NCBI RefSeq assembly: GCF_016406105.1
Contig: NZ_CP066308.1
Location: 3,273,501 to 3,337,500, forward strand
Direction of reading: 5' to 3'
Source of the DNA: Brevibacillus composti
Lineage (GTDB): Bacteria; Bacillota; Bacilli; Brevibacillales; Brevibacillaceae
DNA: 64,000 nucleotides
Part shown: one piece after another, positions 42,971 through 52,262 of the stretch
Numbering within the stretch: the stretch's first letter is position 1
Layout: each line of letters begins with the position of its first letter
Program-made: the position numbers and the translations under genes
Notes under the pieces: model-generated
What the model was told of the DNA's origin: nothing
What the model saw: the letters and a program-made list of their open reading frames with translations, nothing else
Database searches by the model: none

Positions 42971-44200
42971 CTAGTTGACGACGACTTTTCCGCCCTCGGT
43001 TAACGCTTCTGTCGGCTTCAGCACCAGCCGGTCATTTTGAGCCACACCCTGGAGCACTTCCGCCCATTCTCCCGCTACGCTTCCGACGGAGACCTCCACT
43101 TGATGGACCACGTCATCGTCCACTTTGAAAATATACTGTTTGTTGTCTTTCGTCAGAATGGCAGAGGAAGGCACCTTCCAGACGTTCGCCGTCTGCGTCT
43201 GATTCGGCAGAGATACCTCGGCGAGCATCCCCGCTCTCAGCTCTCCCTCTCGATTATCCAGCACGACCTTGATCGGGAAGGAGCTGCTGTTGGCATCCGA
43301 GATGGGGCTGACGAATTCGACCGTACCTTTGAACACTTTGCCAAGGCTGCTTACATGCACGTCTACCTGCTCGCCCACCTTCACCTGATTGACTTTTTCG
43401 GCAGGAATGCTTGCCTCCACCTTTACCTGATCCATGTTCACCAGGACCAGGAGCGGCACGCCGGGCTGTGCCATTTCGCCCGGATCGATGCTCTTGCGGG
43501 CGACAATGCCGCTGATCGGGGAGTGAATCAGCGTGTTTTGATAGTTGTTTTTCGCCAGCTCCAGGCTGGATTGAAGGCGGCTGACTTCGGATTGCAAGGC
43601 AGCGACGGTATCCGCTGTCGGTCCCGCTTTGGCCAGATCGTACTGCGCCTCCGCCTGCTGGACGGCCACTCTCGCTTTCTCCAGATCGAGCCCGACCTTT
43701 TCGTACTCTGCTAGGGAAATCGCGCCTGAATCAAACAGGGCTTTCATCCGGTTAGCCGTATTCTCGGCGACCTGGAGCGCCGCCTGGGCCTGCTCGACGT
43801 TGCTGGCCAGACGCTGCAGTTCCTGGGTGCGCGTCCCGGCCTGCGTGTCGCGCAGCCTTGCCTGGGCACTGGCGATCGCGGCTTCTGCCTGCTTGGTTTG
43901 CTCGCGGTAATCCGCGGCATCCAGCGTGAGCAGCAGATCCCCTTTCTTGACCACAGAGCCTTCCTTTACATGGATCTCTGCCACTTTTCCGGGCAGCTTG
44001 GATACGACCTGAATTTCATCCGAAGGCGCGATTTTCCCGCCGGAAATCGTGCTGGCGGCTGCCACGTCGACCTTCCATACCTTTACCACCGGAACCTTCT
44101 CGGCTTCTCCGGCCGCAGACGGTTCACTGCATCCCGCTGCCAGCAGCGAAACAGCTGCCAGTACCGTCCCGAGCGTCTTCCATTGTCTCGCTTTGTGCAT
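42971..44200 (-). CDS. Lipoprotein membrane-fusion adaptor (RND/HlyD type)
   Basis: A 409-residue protein with a lipobox (LLAAGC, lipidated Cys24). Barrel-sandwich (PGKVAEIHVKEGSVVKKGDLLLTLDAAD), long alpha-helical hairpin (residues about 95-230, Ala/Gln-rich coiled coil), second lipoyl half (IHSPISGIVARKSIDPGEMAQPG) and beta-barrel domains follow in order. It is a typical RND/ABC adaptor, although the partner in this operon is an MFS pump and a second, shorter adaptor is present. Four bases separate it from the gene before. Confidence 0.9.
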   Translation of the reverse strand: MHKARQWKTLGTVLAAVSLLAAGCSEPSAAGEAEKVPVVKVWKVDVAAASTISGGKIAPSDEIQVVSKLPGKVAEIHVKEGSVVKKGDLLLTLDAADYREQTKQAEAAIASAQARLRDTQAGTRTQELQRLASNVEQAQAALQVAENTANRMKALFDSGAISLAEYEKVGLDLEKARVAVQQAEAQYDLAKAGPTADTVAALQSEVSRLQSSLELAKNNYQNTLIHSPISGIVARKSIDPGEMAQPGVPLLVLVNMDQVKVEASIPAEKVNQVKVGEQVDVHVSSLGKVFKGTVEFVSPISDANSSSFPIKVVLDNREGELRAGMLAEVSLPNQTQTANVWKVPSSAILTKDNKQYIFKVDDDVVHQVEVSVGSVAGEWAEVLQGVAQNDRLVLKPTEALTEGGKVVVN

Positions 44201-44204
44201 GGTT

Positions 44205-44864
44205 CTACCTCTCCTTCACGTACACTTTGATTTCTGCGTTCAATCCGGCGGCGAGATGAAGTCCAGCGGCATCGTCGATCGCTACCTTGATCGGGATTCG
44301 CTGGGTCACCTTTGTGAAGTTGCCGCTGGTGCTCACAGCAGGCAGAAGCGAGAACGTAGAGTTGGTTGCCTGGCCGATCTGGCTGACATGGCCGACCAGC
44401 TTTTTGTTCGGATAGGCATCGAGGACAATATCCACCTTTTGCCCCAGCTTCAGGCGGTTGATTTCGGTCTCTTCCACATTGGCCGCGATATGCAGTTTCG
44501 ATTCATCGATGATCATGGCGATGGATTGGCCCGGTGACACGACCTCTCCTTCCTTCGCCAATGTCTTGATCACGGTTCCGGTAATCGGTGCACGAAGCAG
44601 CGCATTTTCCAACAGATTGGTCGTCAGATTGGTGCTGTCTTGTTGCCCGACGATCTGATCGGCGACCACCGCATCCCCTTCTGTGATGCTCAACGCTTGA
44701 AGCTTGCCGGCAATTCGCGGCATGACACGATAGATATCACCGGATATCCGGGCGTCTTGTGTCGTGACAAAATGGCTACCTTGATACCAGTAATAGTAGC
44801 CAATGCCAGCACCTCCTCCGATGATCAGGAACAGGATGACATACAAGATTAGTTTTCGCTTCAT
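44205..44864 (-). CDS. EmrA-like membrane-fusion adaptor, short form
   Basis: A 219-residue HlyD-family protein with one N-terminal transmembrane anchor (residues 5-24). Lipoyl halves ISGDIYRVMPRIAGKLQALSITEGDAV and LLRAPITGTVIKTLAKEGEVVSPGQ, then the barrel region EETEINRLKLGQKVDIVLDAYPN. The long helical hairpin of EmrA is missing, which is common for Gram-positive MFS partners with no outer membrane to cross. Nine bases after marR. Confidence 0.88.
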   Translation of the reverse strand: MKRKLILYVILFLIIGGGAGIGYYYWYQGSHFVTTQDARISGDIYRVMPRIAGKLQALSITEGDAVVADQIVGQQDSTNLTTNLLENALLRAPITGTVIKTLAKEGEVVSPGQSIAMIIDESKLHIAANVEETEINRLKLGQKVDIVLDAYPNKKLVGHVSQIGQATNSTFSLLPAVSTSGNFTKVTQRIPIKVAIDDAAGLHLAAGLNAEIKVYVKER

Positions 44865-44873
44865 GCTTTCTCC

Positions 44874-45299
44874 TCAGCTTTCTTTCTCTAGTTTCGAGAT
44901 CAAGATTTCCAGTGCGCGAACGATTTGTTCCAGCTCGTCGTCCGAAAAATCGCGAAAAAGCGTATGGTAGTACGCTTCTGAAAAAATGGGCAGCTTGTCA
45001 AACTGCTCCTTTACCTTGTCCGTCATGTGAATCCAGACCACACGGCGGTCTTTTTCGTCTCTTGTTCTTGCTACCAGCTTTTCTCGCTCCAACCGGTCAA
45101 TGATGCCTGAAACCGTGCTGTAAGAGAGATCCACGGCCTTGCTGATCTGGCCGATGGTTAAACTGTTTTGCTTGATCGCCCGCAGCACCATCAGCTGCGG
45201 AACGGTTAAGCCAAACTGCTCCAGCTCTCTTCCTGCAATCGTATTGATCGTCTTGTTCAGGCGCTTTAATAGGTCACGGATGGCCACTGGCTTGTTCAT
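44874..45299 (-). CDS. MarR-family transcriptional regulator
   Basis: A 141-residue winged-helix repressor (LTIGQISKAVDLSYSTVSGIIDRLEREKLVARTRDEKDRRVVWIHMTDKV). First gene of the efflux operon. A 16-bp perfect palindrome lies 24 bases before its ATG and overlaps the likely -10 (TAAAAT), so it probably represses its own operon until a toxic ligand binds. GGGAGGAGGCG precedes the start. Confidence 0.93.
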   Translation of the reverse strand: MNKPVAIRDLLKRLNKTINTIAGRELEQFGLTVPQLMVLRAIKQNSLTIGQISKAVDLSYSTVSGIIDRLEREKLVARTRDEKDRRVVWIHMTDKVKEQFDKLPIFSEAYYHTLFRDFSDDELEQIVRALEILISKLEKES

Positions 45300-45322
45300 G
45301 GCTCGCCTCCTCCCTCATTTTT

Positions 45323-45338
45323 ATTTCGTGCACGAAAT
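45323..45338. promoter_or_regulatory. Palindromic operator of the MarR-controlled efflux operon
   Basis: Perfect palindrome ATTTCGTGCACGAAAT, followed by a half-site CACACGAAA at 45345-45353. TAAAAT (minus strand) touches its edge as the likely -10. Confidence 0.75.
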
Positions 45339-45458
45339 TTTATCACACGAAACACTATACGGGTTTTTGGATATGATTTCAATGTTTTTTTGTGTCCAAG
45401 CTGCCGGTTGGAAAACTTGGCTTCGTCCAACCCTTTTGGGCACAGCATTTGCTGCCTT

Positions 45459-46454
45459 TTACAAAAAAACAGCACCCTGCAAAAGGGAGCTGTCTGATCT
45501 TTTGATGCCCCGATCGATCATGGGCACCTCTTCCGGCAGGTCGGGGCCGGATGGGACCTCTTCCGGCAGGGTGGACCGGGTGCTGGGGACATTCCGCGGC
45601 TCGTACTCGATCTCGGGGACGGAGTGAATGGCGACAAACATGCGGCCATGCACGGATTGCGCCCGGATCAGGATCGGGTAGGCCTATTTGTTTTGAAAGA
45701 CAAAATCGGGTCCGTACCAGCTGACAGTGGCGTCACGGCCGGGAGGAACATAGGGGACATGTCTGCTGTGGGAGTATCGTTTGACGATATGCAGTCCCGC
45801 CTGATCCACCGCATTGAACAGAGTGGAGGAAACCTGACAGATGCCGCCGCCGATTCCTTCGGAAAGCTCTCCTTTGACGATGATCGGCGCATCCAGATAG
45901 CCTTTTTCCCGGGTCCGCTTGCCGACCACTTTATTGAAGGAAAACGTCTCCCCCGGCAAGACGACATAGTTGTTAATCGCGAGGGCAGCCAGCTTGATAT
46001 TATGAGAGCGATTGCGATTTGCGGGGTTAAAAAAAGTGGTGTATTGGGCGATTCTCCGTTTCCGCACCTCCTGCAGCAAGCCGCGGTCGATGCGCGGAAT
46101 CACTTCTCGCACGGCAGGGGTGATCTCGGCCGGTCCGTTGCCGTAAAAATAGGTGTAGACTTGATGAGAAAAAGCTTTTTCATCCAGCGCCCGTCCTCTC
46201 TGTTCGGGGACAATCTGCCCCTTTTGGTCGAAGGCGGCGTTCACGGGAGTCCGGTAGACTTGCTTTTCCACCGCTTTTTTCAGTTCCTCCAGCCGGTCTT
46301 CATCCAGGAGCGGCACGCCTGAAAAGGGAAGCGTGATATCAGTGCGATCAATATAGGCGAGCGGGTTTCCCTGCCAGGTAATCCGGAGAAAATCAGTTGC
46401 GTCCAGAGGCTGCTGGACCATCAGCATGAGGGCCACTATATAGGAAAAACCCAT
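45459..46454 (-). pseudogene. VanW-family protein interrupted by an in-frame amber stop
   Basis: The ATG at 46454 follows AGGAGGTGA by eight bases. A signal peptide (residues 1-17) is followed by a peptidoglycan-binding-like region and the VanW domain: LPGETFSFNKVVGKRTREKGY, GGGICQVSSTLFNAVDQAGL, YSHSRHVPYVPPGRDATVSWYGPDF. A TAG at 45684-45686 ends translation after FVFQNK. The same frame continues with AYPILIRAQ, the expected next VanW residues, for 74 more codons to 45459, where a terminator hairpin coincides with the end. The gene is therefore truncated by one base change unless the codon is read through. Confidence 0.75.
45463..45492 (-). terminator. Terminator at the end of the VanW gene
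   Basis: On the minus strand CAGC-T-CCCT/AGGG-T-GCTG with a five-base loop and seven T, overlapping the last codons of the original frame. Confidence 0.75.
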
Positions 46455-46535
46455 CCGGCTGCTCACCTCCTTTGGGGATAGTATGAGCAGACAGACGGGT
46501 TTCATTCGATGGGGATGCGCTAGCCGGACAGAGCT

Positions 46536-47630
46536 CTACGCCAGGCCCAGGAGCTGACAGACGGACGCTTGCAAGCCTGACACTTTCTCCCGGTCTGCAG
46601 CATCCCGATAGATCCGGGCCAGCCGGTTGCGGGCTTCCTCCGCCTCTTTCAACTGCGCCGTTCCCTTTTTGGTCGCTTCCTTGTAGAGCGTGCGGAATCT
46701 CATCAGCTTTTCCCTGTATTTCTCATCCGTCCCCGGTTCGATCGCTCGTCTGTACATGTCGATCACTTCGTCCGTCTCTTTTTCAGGGAAATACTCATGG
46801 GGAGCTGTACTGTCAAAGATCGCCAGCCCCCTCTCCGGCAGGACGACCATATCCAGACTGTTCGGATCGAGGCCGCAGTGGTAGACTTCGGCGTCGAAGC
46901 CGCGCGCTTCCGCTTCGGCCACCAGCCGCTTCAGTATCGTGGATTTACCCGACCCCGGCCTGCCTTTAATGAGGTAACGCTTCTCAGCCGCCGCCGTCAG
47001 GAGCGGGACAAAGTCTCGCGGTCCGTCCGGCGTGGCGGCTCCCAGATACATGCGCCGGATCCGGGCCGGTTTGTCGGCTTTTTCGTTTCCGAAAAACAGT
47101 TGTACCGTTTCTTCTGCCACCTGATTGGCTTTGGTTCTGTCGAGATGAGCGATATAGACAGCCTCCCAATCATCGTGGACGCGTAAAGCCTCGGCAAACG
47201 ATTGCTGGGCCGCTGTGGTCAGCGTGTGAATCCGCTCCAGCAGCGTCACGATCTCCTGCCGATAGGGCTGCAGCTTTTCCCGATCCACCGCTTCTTGCAA
47301 ATCCAGATAGCGCTCGATCAAGCCCGGCGCTCTGGTCTGGAACTGGCGCGGATAACCTCCGTCTACGACCGCCGCCCTCCGATCGGGGAGGACGATGCCG
47401 TCATAGGTTCCATTGACAAAAGGGGAGTGAATCCACTCGACCCGCAAGCCTTGCCGGATCGCTCTCTCTCCTGCTTCTTGGATCAGCTGCGAAGGCAGCC
47501 CTTCTACATCTCCGGTTAGTATGATGCGAACCTCTGTCCCGGTCCATATCGAATCCAAAAACGAGCGGTACCCTCTTGCCGTATTTCCGCCTGCATAGAA
47601 ATGACGCACGCCTGCATGGCCTATATTCAT
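46536..47630 (-). CDS. PRK06851-like P-loop ATPase
   Basis: The 364-residue protein has two related nucleotide-binding halves. The N-terminal half has the degenerate sequence HFYAGGNTARGYRSFLDS; the second has a standard Walker A, GRPGSGKST, at about residue 230. The YHCGLDPNSLDMVVLPERGLAIFDSTAPHEYFP segment is typical of this family found in spore formers; function unknown. The ATG at 47630 has GGAGG seven bases ahead and replaces a longer open frame to 47786. Confidence 0.8.
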   Translation of the reverse strand: MNIGHAGVRHFYAGGNTARGYRSFLDSIWTGTEVRIILTGDVEGLPSQLIQEAGERAIRQGLRVEWIHSPFVNGTYDGIVLPDRRAAVVDGGYPRQFQTRAPGLIERYLDLQEAVDREKLQPYRQEIVTLLERIHTLTTAAQQSFAEALRVHDDWEAVYIAHLDRTKANQVAEETVQLFFGNEKADKPARIRRMYLGAATPDGPRDFVPLLTAAAEKRYLIKGRPGSGKSTILKRLVAEAEARGFDAEVYHCGLDPNSLDMVVLPERGLAIFDSTAPHEYFPEKETDEVIDMYRRAIEPGTDEKYREKLMRFRTLYKEATKKGTAQLKEAEEARNRLARIYRDAADREKVSGLQASVCQLLGLA

Positions 47631-47736
47631 CGCGATCCCTCCTGAAAACAAGCTAAGCGCTGGTATTGAGTGGGCTATTCGGTTTATTCTATGCAGCAGG
47701 CCGGGATTAGGCGAATGTACCGTTTGAGATGGCACA

Positions 47737-47770
47737 AGTAAACCCGCCTGCGTGGCAGCAACGGGTTTTC
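47737..47770 (-). terminator. Likely terminator of phoU
   Basis: On the minus strand AAACCCG/CGGGTTT with a 15-base loop, then ACTTG; weak T-run. Confidence 0.45.
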
Positions 47771-47801
47771 TAAAAAAGATACTCATTAGATGATAAGTTC
47801 A

Positions 47802-48458
47802 TTATTTATTCAGATCGGTCAATTTCCCTGTGCTCATGTAGATGATCCACTCGCAGATGTTGGTCACATGGTCTGCAATCCGCTCCAGGTATTGCGCGAC
47901 CAGCAACAGATGGGTTCCCTGGGAGATGGATTGGCTATTCTTGGTCATCACATCGATCAAATCGCGGAAAATCGTGGAGAACAGCTTGTCGACGATGTCG
48001 TCGCGCAGCGCGATCTCTTCTGCCGCCTGCTTATCCAGACCGATGTAGGCATTCAGACTGTCGCGCACCATCGCTTTTACGTGATCCGCCATCAGCGGAA
48101 TATCGATCAACGGCTTCACATAGGGCTCTGCCATCAAACGGCGCGTGGTCTTGGCGATGGAGACGGCATGATCGCCCATTCTCTCCAGATCGGTCACCAG
48201 CTTGAGCATCGTGCCCAGACGGCGCAGGTCTCCCCCAACCGGCTGCTGGAGCGCGATCATCTGGAAGCAGCCCATCTCGATTTCCTGTTCCAGCTCGTTG
48301 ATCAAATGATCGCTTGCAATCACTTGCTCCGCCAGTTGGAGATCGCGTTCCACCAGGCTCTTAATCGATTTATGAATGGCCTCTTCCACCAATGTCCCCA
48401 TCGACATCAGCTTGCGATGCAAACCGTCTAGCTGCTCTTCGAACACATGTCTTGTCAT
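47802..48458 (-). CDS. phoU: Phosphate signalling protein PhoU
   Basis: A 218-residue protein with two three-helix bundles, each with the metal-binding E/D-x3-D pattern (LVTDLERMGDHAVSIAK and LVAQYLERIADHVTNICEW). PhoU links the Pst transporter to PhoR and restrains phosphate uptake. No pst genes are seen nearby; it lies 107 bases after phoR on the same strand. ATG at 48458 follows GGAGGGG. Confidence 0.95.
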   Translation of the reverse strand: MTRHVFEEQLDGLHRKLMSMGTLVEEAIHKSIKSLVERDLQLAEQVIASDHLINELEQEIEMGCFQMIALQQPVGGDLRRLGTMLKLVTDLERMGDHAVSIAKTTRRLMAEPYVKPLIDIPLMADHVKAMVRDSLNAYIGLDKQAAEEIALRDDIVDKLFSTIFRDLIDVMTKNSQSISQGTHLLLVAQYLERIADHVTNICEWIIYMSTGKLTDLNK

Positions 48459-48564
48459 AACCCTTTTCCCCTCCATTTCTCTGTCACGACCAATCGTACA
48501 GGGCCAATGTATACCAGGGGTAAAGAGAATGTTTTCTTTGTGTAAAGGTTTTGGCTGGCTCTGC

Positions 48565-50331
48565 CTACCACTGCAGAGGCAGCGTCACCGTAAAGGTCGT
48601 TCCTTCTCCCTCTGCGCTTTGGACGGTGATGTGTCCGTGCAGGTTTTCCACCAGATGCTTGACGATCGCGAGCCCCAGGCCGGTGCCCCCGGAATCTCTG
48701 CTACGCGCTCTGTCTACCCGGTAAAAACGCTCGAAGATGCGCGGCAAATCCGCCTCAGGGATGCCGATGCCGGTGTCTGCCACCTGGAATTGCACCTGAC
48801 CTCTCTCCTGCCGAAGCGATAGCGAGATGGCTCCGCCCTCGGGTGTGTAGACCACTGCATTGGTGACCAGATTGAGGATGATCTGCTGCAGGCAATCCTT
48901 GTCCGTCGTCAGCGTCACACGCGGATGCGGGTCGGGCAGCTGGATGGAGATCTGCTTGCGCTGCGCCTGCTCCTGCAAGAGCGCTACCGTCGAGGCCATC
49001 AGATCCTGCAGGTCGACCTCCGTGAGCTGAAGCGTCAGCCGTTTTTGCTCGATTTTGGAGAGGTCCAGGATGTCGCGGATCATCCGATAGAGGCGTTCGC
49101 TCTCATCGTAGATGATCTGCAGGAAGTTGCGGCAGGTCTCCTCGTCCTGCATCGCGCCATCCAACAGCGTCTCGGTAAAGCCTTTGATCGAGGTGATCGG
49201 GGTGCGCAGTTCATGCGAGACGTTGGCGACGAAATCGCTGCGCATTTTCTCCAGACGGCGGATTTCCGTGAAGTCGTGCAAAACGACCACGACCCCTTTG
49301 GCTTCTCCCTTGAAGTTGATATAGGGAGCAAAGTTCACGTCGAGAATCCGCTCCTGGGGATAGTAGATGTGGACTTCCTGGCGAAACTTTTCGCCGCGGT
49401 CCAGGCAGCGGTCAATGTATTGACTGAGGCCAAAGTTTTTCCCCGCCTCAATATGCAGTTTCCCGATCAGCTCATTGGCCGATTTCCCCAGCAATCGTTC
49501 GACAGCCGGATTGACCAGCATGATCCGGCGATGCTCAGAGATGAAGATCACTCCGCTGGTCATGTTAGTCAGGACGCCGGTCAGCCGCTGGTGGTTTTCG
49601 GAGATTTCATACATCTGCTGTTCCAGGCTGGAGGCCATAAAGTTGATGGCGGAGGCCAGCTGTCCGATTTCATCCCGGGCCTTGATCCGCACGCGGCTCT
49701 CGTACTCGCGCTGGGTAATATTTCGCGCGACGCGGGTAATTTCTTCGATCGGGCTCGTGATGTTGTAAGAAATCCGGGAGACGACGATGGAAGCGAGAAT
49801 CATCGTGACCAGCAGACCGGTGAGCAGGGTGTACCACAGATTATGCACCGTATCCGCAATATCCTGCATCGACATCGCGGAGCGGACAGCGCCGATCACG
49901 TTCTCTGTGGATCGGACCGGGACCGCCACGTACATCATTTCGTAGCCCAGCGTCTCGCTGTAGTGCCTGTCGATCCCCGTCTCCCCGCGCAAAGCGGCGG
50001 CAAATTCAGGACGGCTGGCGTGGTTCTCCATCTCCTCGGACTTGTGAATATTGTCAAAAAGCACGTTCCCGTCGACATCAATGACGGTAATCCGCACTTC
50101 TTCCTCCGAGGCTACCTGCTGCACCCTTCTGGCCAGCTCTTCCTTGTCGCGGAGGACCTCCGGAAATCGGACGGATTGGGCGACCAGCTTGGATTCGCGC
50201 GTAAGCAGTTCCCCCAGGGTATCCAGGTAGAATCGCTCCAGCACCTTGGCGAAGTACATCCCCATCACCAAGAGAACGATGGAAACCAGCCCGAGAATGG
50301 TCAAGGTGAGTTTAATTCGAAAACGTGTCAA
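48565..50331 (-). CDS. phoR: Phosphate-regulon sensor histidine kinase PhoR
   Basis: The 588-residue kinase: first transmembrane helix (residues 9-30), extracellular PAS-like sensor, second helix (about 165-185), HAMP (ITSPIEEITRVARNITQREYESR), PAS (LLVNPAVERLLGKSANELIG-like), dimerisation helix with the phosphorylated His in FVANVSHELRTPITSIKGF, and ATPase boxes (NAVVYTPEGG, DTGIGIPEADLPRIFERFYRVD, GGTGLGLAIVKHLV). Directly after phoP with 16 bases between. Confidence 0.96.
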   Translation of the reverse strand: MTRFRIKLTLTILGLVSIVLLVMGMYFAKVLERFYLDTLGELLTRESKLVAQSVRFPEVLRDKEELARRVQQVASEEEVRITVIDVDGNVLFDNIHKSEEMENHASRPEFAAALRGETGIDRHYSETLGYEMMYVAVPVRSTENVIGAVRSAMSMQDIADTVHNLWYTLLTGLLVTMILASIVVSRISYNITSPIEEITRVARNITQREYESRVRIKARDEIGQLASAINFMASSLEQQMYEISENHQRLTGVLTNMTSGVIFISEHRRIMLVNPAVERLLGKSANELIGKLHIEAGKNFGLSQYIDRCLDRGEKFRQEVHIYYPQERILDVNFAPYINFKGEAKGVVVVLHDFTEIRRLEKMRSDFVANVSHELRTPITSIKGFTETLLDGAMQDEETCRNFLQIIYDESERLYRMIRDILDLSKIEQKRLTLQLTEVDLQDLMASTVALLQEQAQRKQISIQLPDPHPRVTLTTDKDCLQQIILNLVTNAVVYTPEGGAISLSLRQERGQVQFQVADTGIGIPEADLPRIFERFYRVDRARSRDSGGTGLGLAIVKHLVENLHGHITVQSAEGEGTTFTVTLPLQW

Positions 50332-50347
50332 CGAATCCGGCCTCCCG

Positions 50348-51046
50348 TCAGCCTTCCAGCTTGTAACCTAATCCACGGACCGTTTTGATGTAGCGAGGAT
50401 TTTTCGTGTCTTCCTCCAATTTCTCGCGCAAATGGCTTACGTGAACGTCGACGATCCGCGAATCGCCGATAAAATCGTAGTTCCACACGGCGTTCAACAA
50501 TTGATCTCGCGTCAGGACCCGCCCGTGGTGGCTGGCCAGATAGTGGAGCAGTTCAAATTCCTTTGGCGTCAGCTCCACTTTCTCCGAACCGCGGTACACC
50601 TCATATTTTTCCGGGTAGATGCGGATTTCCCCAAACTGCAGAACAACCTCATCCGGTGCAGCTGTGCCATCCGCTGTCGTCTGGGTACGGCGGAGAATCG
50701 CTTTGACCCGGGCGATCACTTCCCGCGGACTGAACGGCTTGGTCAGATAATCATCCGCCCCCAGCTCCAGCCCCAGGATTTTATCCAGTTCATCGTCTTT
50801 GGCCGTCAACATTAAAATCGGAGTATTATTCCGCTCTTGGCGCAAGGTCTTGCACACGTCCATGCCTTCCATCTTCGGCAGCATCCAGTCGAGGATAATA
50901 AAATCGGGCTGTTCCATGCGGGCCATGTCCAATGCCTGTTTTCCGTCAAAGGCGGTCACCACTTGAAACCCCGCTTTTTCCAAATTAAACTGCAATAATT
51001 TCACAATCGATGCTTCGTCATCGACGACAAGAATCTTCGTCAACAT
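50348..51046 (-). CDS. phoP: Phosphate-regulon response regulator PhoP
   Basis: A 232-residue OmpR-type regulator: receiver with acidic pair (VDDE), phosphorylated Asp in FIILDWMLPKMEG, Lys in LTKPFSPREV; winged-helix domain with VELTPKEFELLHYLASHHGRVLTRDQLLNAVW and VDVHVSHLREKLE. It lies after mdh in the order citZ-icd-mdh-phoP-phoR, as in Bacillus. Confidence 0.96.
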   Translation of the reverse strand: MLTKILVVDDEASIVKLLQFNLEKAGFQVVTAFDGKQALDMARMEQPDFIILDWMLPKMEGMDVCKTLRQERNNTPILMLTAKDDELDKILGLELGADDYLTKPFSPREVIARVKAILRRTQTTADGTAAPDEVVLQFGEIRIYPEKYEVYRGSEKVELTPKEFELLHYLASHHGRVLTRDQLLNAVWNYDFIGDSRIVDVHVSHLREKLEEDTKNPRYIKTVRGLGYKLEG

Positions 51047-51180
51047 CCATCCCCCCTACGCTGCCGTTCGGCTTTTCTCTAGTCTTCTCACTGTCCAGTC
51101 TGCCAAACCCCCGGGAGGTAAACAAGTAATTTTTTTGTAAAGATTAGAGCGCCGTTCCTCCACCGCTTATTAAAAACACC

Positions 51181-51214
51181 AAAAAAAGACGCCCCTCCGA
51201 AAAGAGACGTCTTT
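51181..51214 (-). terminator. Terminator of the citZ-icd-mdh unit
   Basis: On the minus strand AAAGACG/CGTCTTT followed by TTTTTTT, 40 bases after the mdh stop. Confidence 0.8.
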
Positions 51215-51257
51215 CTTTTATTACGTAGACATTCACGATTCACCAAAAGCAGTGTGC

Positions 51258-52196
51258 TTATTGAAGAACAGCCATCACATTCCGCACGGATTGGGCGGAC
51301 TTGTCGAGCGCCGCTTTTTCCTCTGCCGTCAGCTCCAGCTCGATGATTTTCTCGATGCCGTTGCCGCCGAGCAGGGTCGGCACACCCAGGTACAGATCAT
51401 GGTAGCCGTATTCGCCTTCGAGGTAGGCGATGGAGGGCAGGATGCGCTTCTTGTCTTTCAAGATCGCTTCCGCCATTTGTACCAGGGATGCAGCCGGCGC
51501 GTAGTACGCGGAGCCGTTGCCCAGCAGGTTGACGATTTCGCCGCCGCCTTTGCGGGTGCGTTCGACGATGGCGTCCAGACGATCCTTTGGAATCAGCTTC
51601 TCCAGCGGAATTCCCCCAGCATAGGAGTAGCGAACCAGCGGCACCATGTCGTCACCGTGGCCACCCAGTACAAAGCCGGTTACGTCCTCTACCGATACGT
51701 TCAGCTCCATCGCGACGAACGTGCGGAAACGAGCCGTGTCCAGCACGCCGGATTGACCGATGACGCGCTCTTTCGGGAAGCCCGATGTTTTGAAGAAGGT
51801 ATAGGTCATTGCGTCTACCGGGTTGGACAGAACCAGCACGATCGAGTTCGGCGCATAGGTTTTGACCTGCTCCGCTACGGAGCGCATAATGCCAGCATTG
51901 GTGTTCACCAGGTCATCACGGGACATGCCAGGTTTGCGAGCGATTCCGGCAGTGATAATCACCAGGTCGGCGTCCTTGATATTCGCGTAGTCGGCCGTAC
52001 CGGTGATGTTGGCGTCAAAGCCAAGTACCGGGGAAGATTCCATCATATCCAGTGCTTTCCCTTTTGTCGGGTTTTCCAGCTGCGGGATGTCCACGAGCAC
52101 GACGTCGCCCAGTTCTTTTTGGCCCAGGATGAATGCCGTCGTTGCACCTGTGAAGCCGCTGCCGATCACTGCGATTTTTTTGCGTTGGAATGCCAT
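51258..52196 (-). CDS. mdh: Malate dehydrogenase
   Basis: The 312-residue LDH-like NAD enzyme: [17 protein letters not shown]ossmann motif, [18 protein letters not shown] with the substrate-binding Arg residues, [18 protein letters not shown] and the catalytic His in [13 protein letters not shown] at 52196 is used because GGAGG precedes it; the TTG at 52202 is less likely. Third TCA gene after citZ and icd. Confidence 0.97.
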   Translation of the reverse strand: MAFQRKKIAVIGSGFTGATTAFILGQKELGDVVLVDIPQLENPTKGKALDMMESSPVLGFDANITGTADYANIKDADLVIITAGIARKPGMSRDDLVNTNAGIMRSVAEQVKTYAPNSIVLVLSNPVDAMTYTFFKTSGFPKERVIGQSGVLDTARFRTFVAMELNVSVEDVTGFVLGGHGDDMVPLVRYSYAGGIPLEKLIPKDRLDAIVERTRKGGGEIVNLLGNGSAYYAPAASLVQMAEAILKDKKRILPSIAYLEGEYGYHDLYLGVPTLLGGNGIEKIIELELTAEEKAALDKSAQSVRNVMAVLQ

Positions 52197-52262
52197 TCTC
52201 AAATCGCCTCCATTGCTTTTAGTGGGGTAGTGATGTCTCGATGTGTCTTCGCAAGGAACTGC

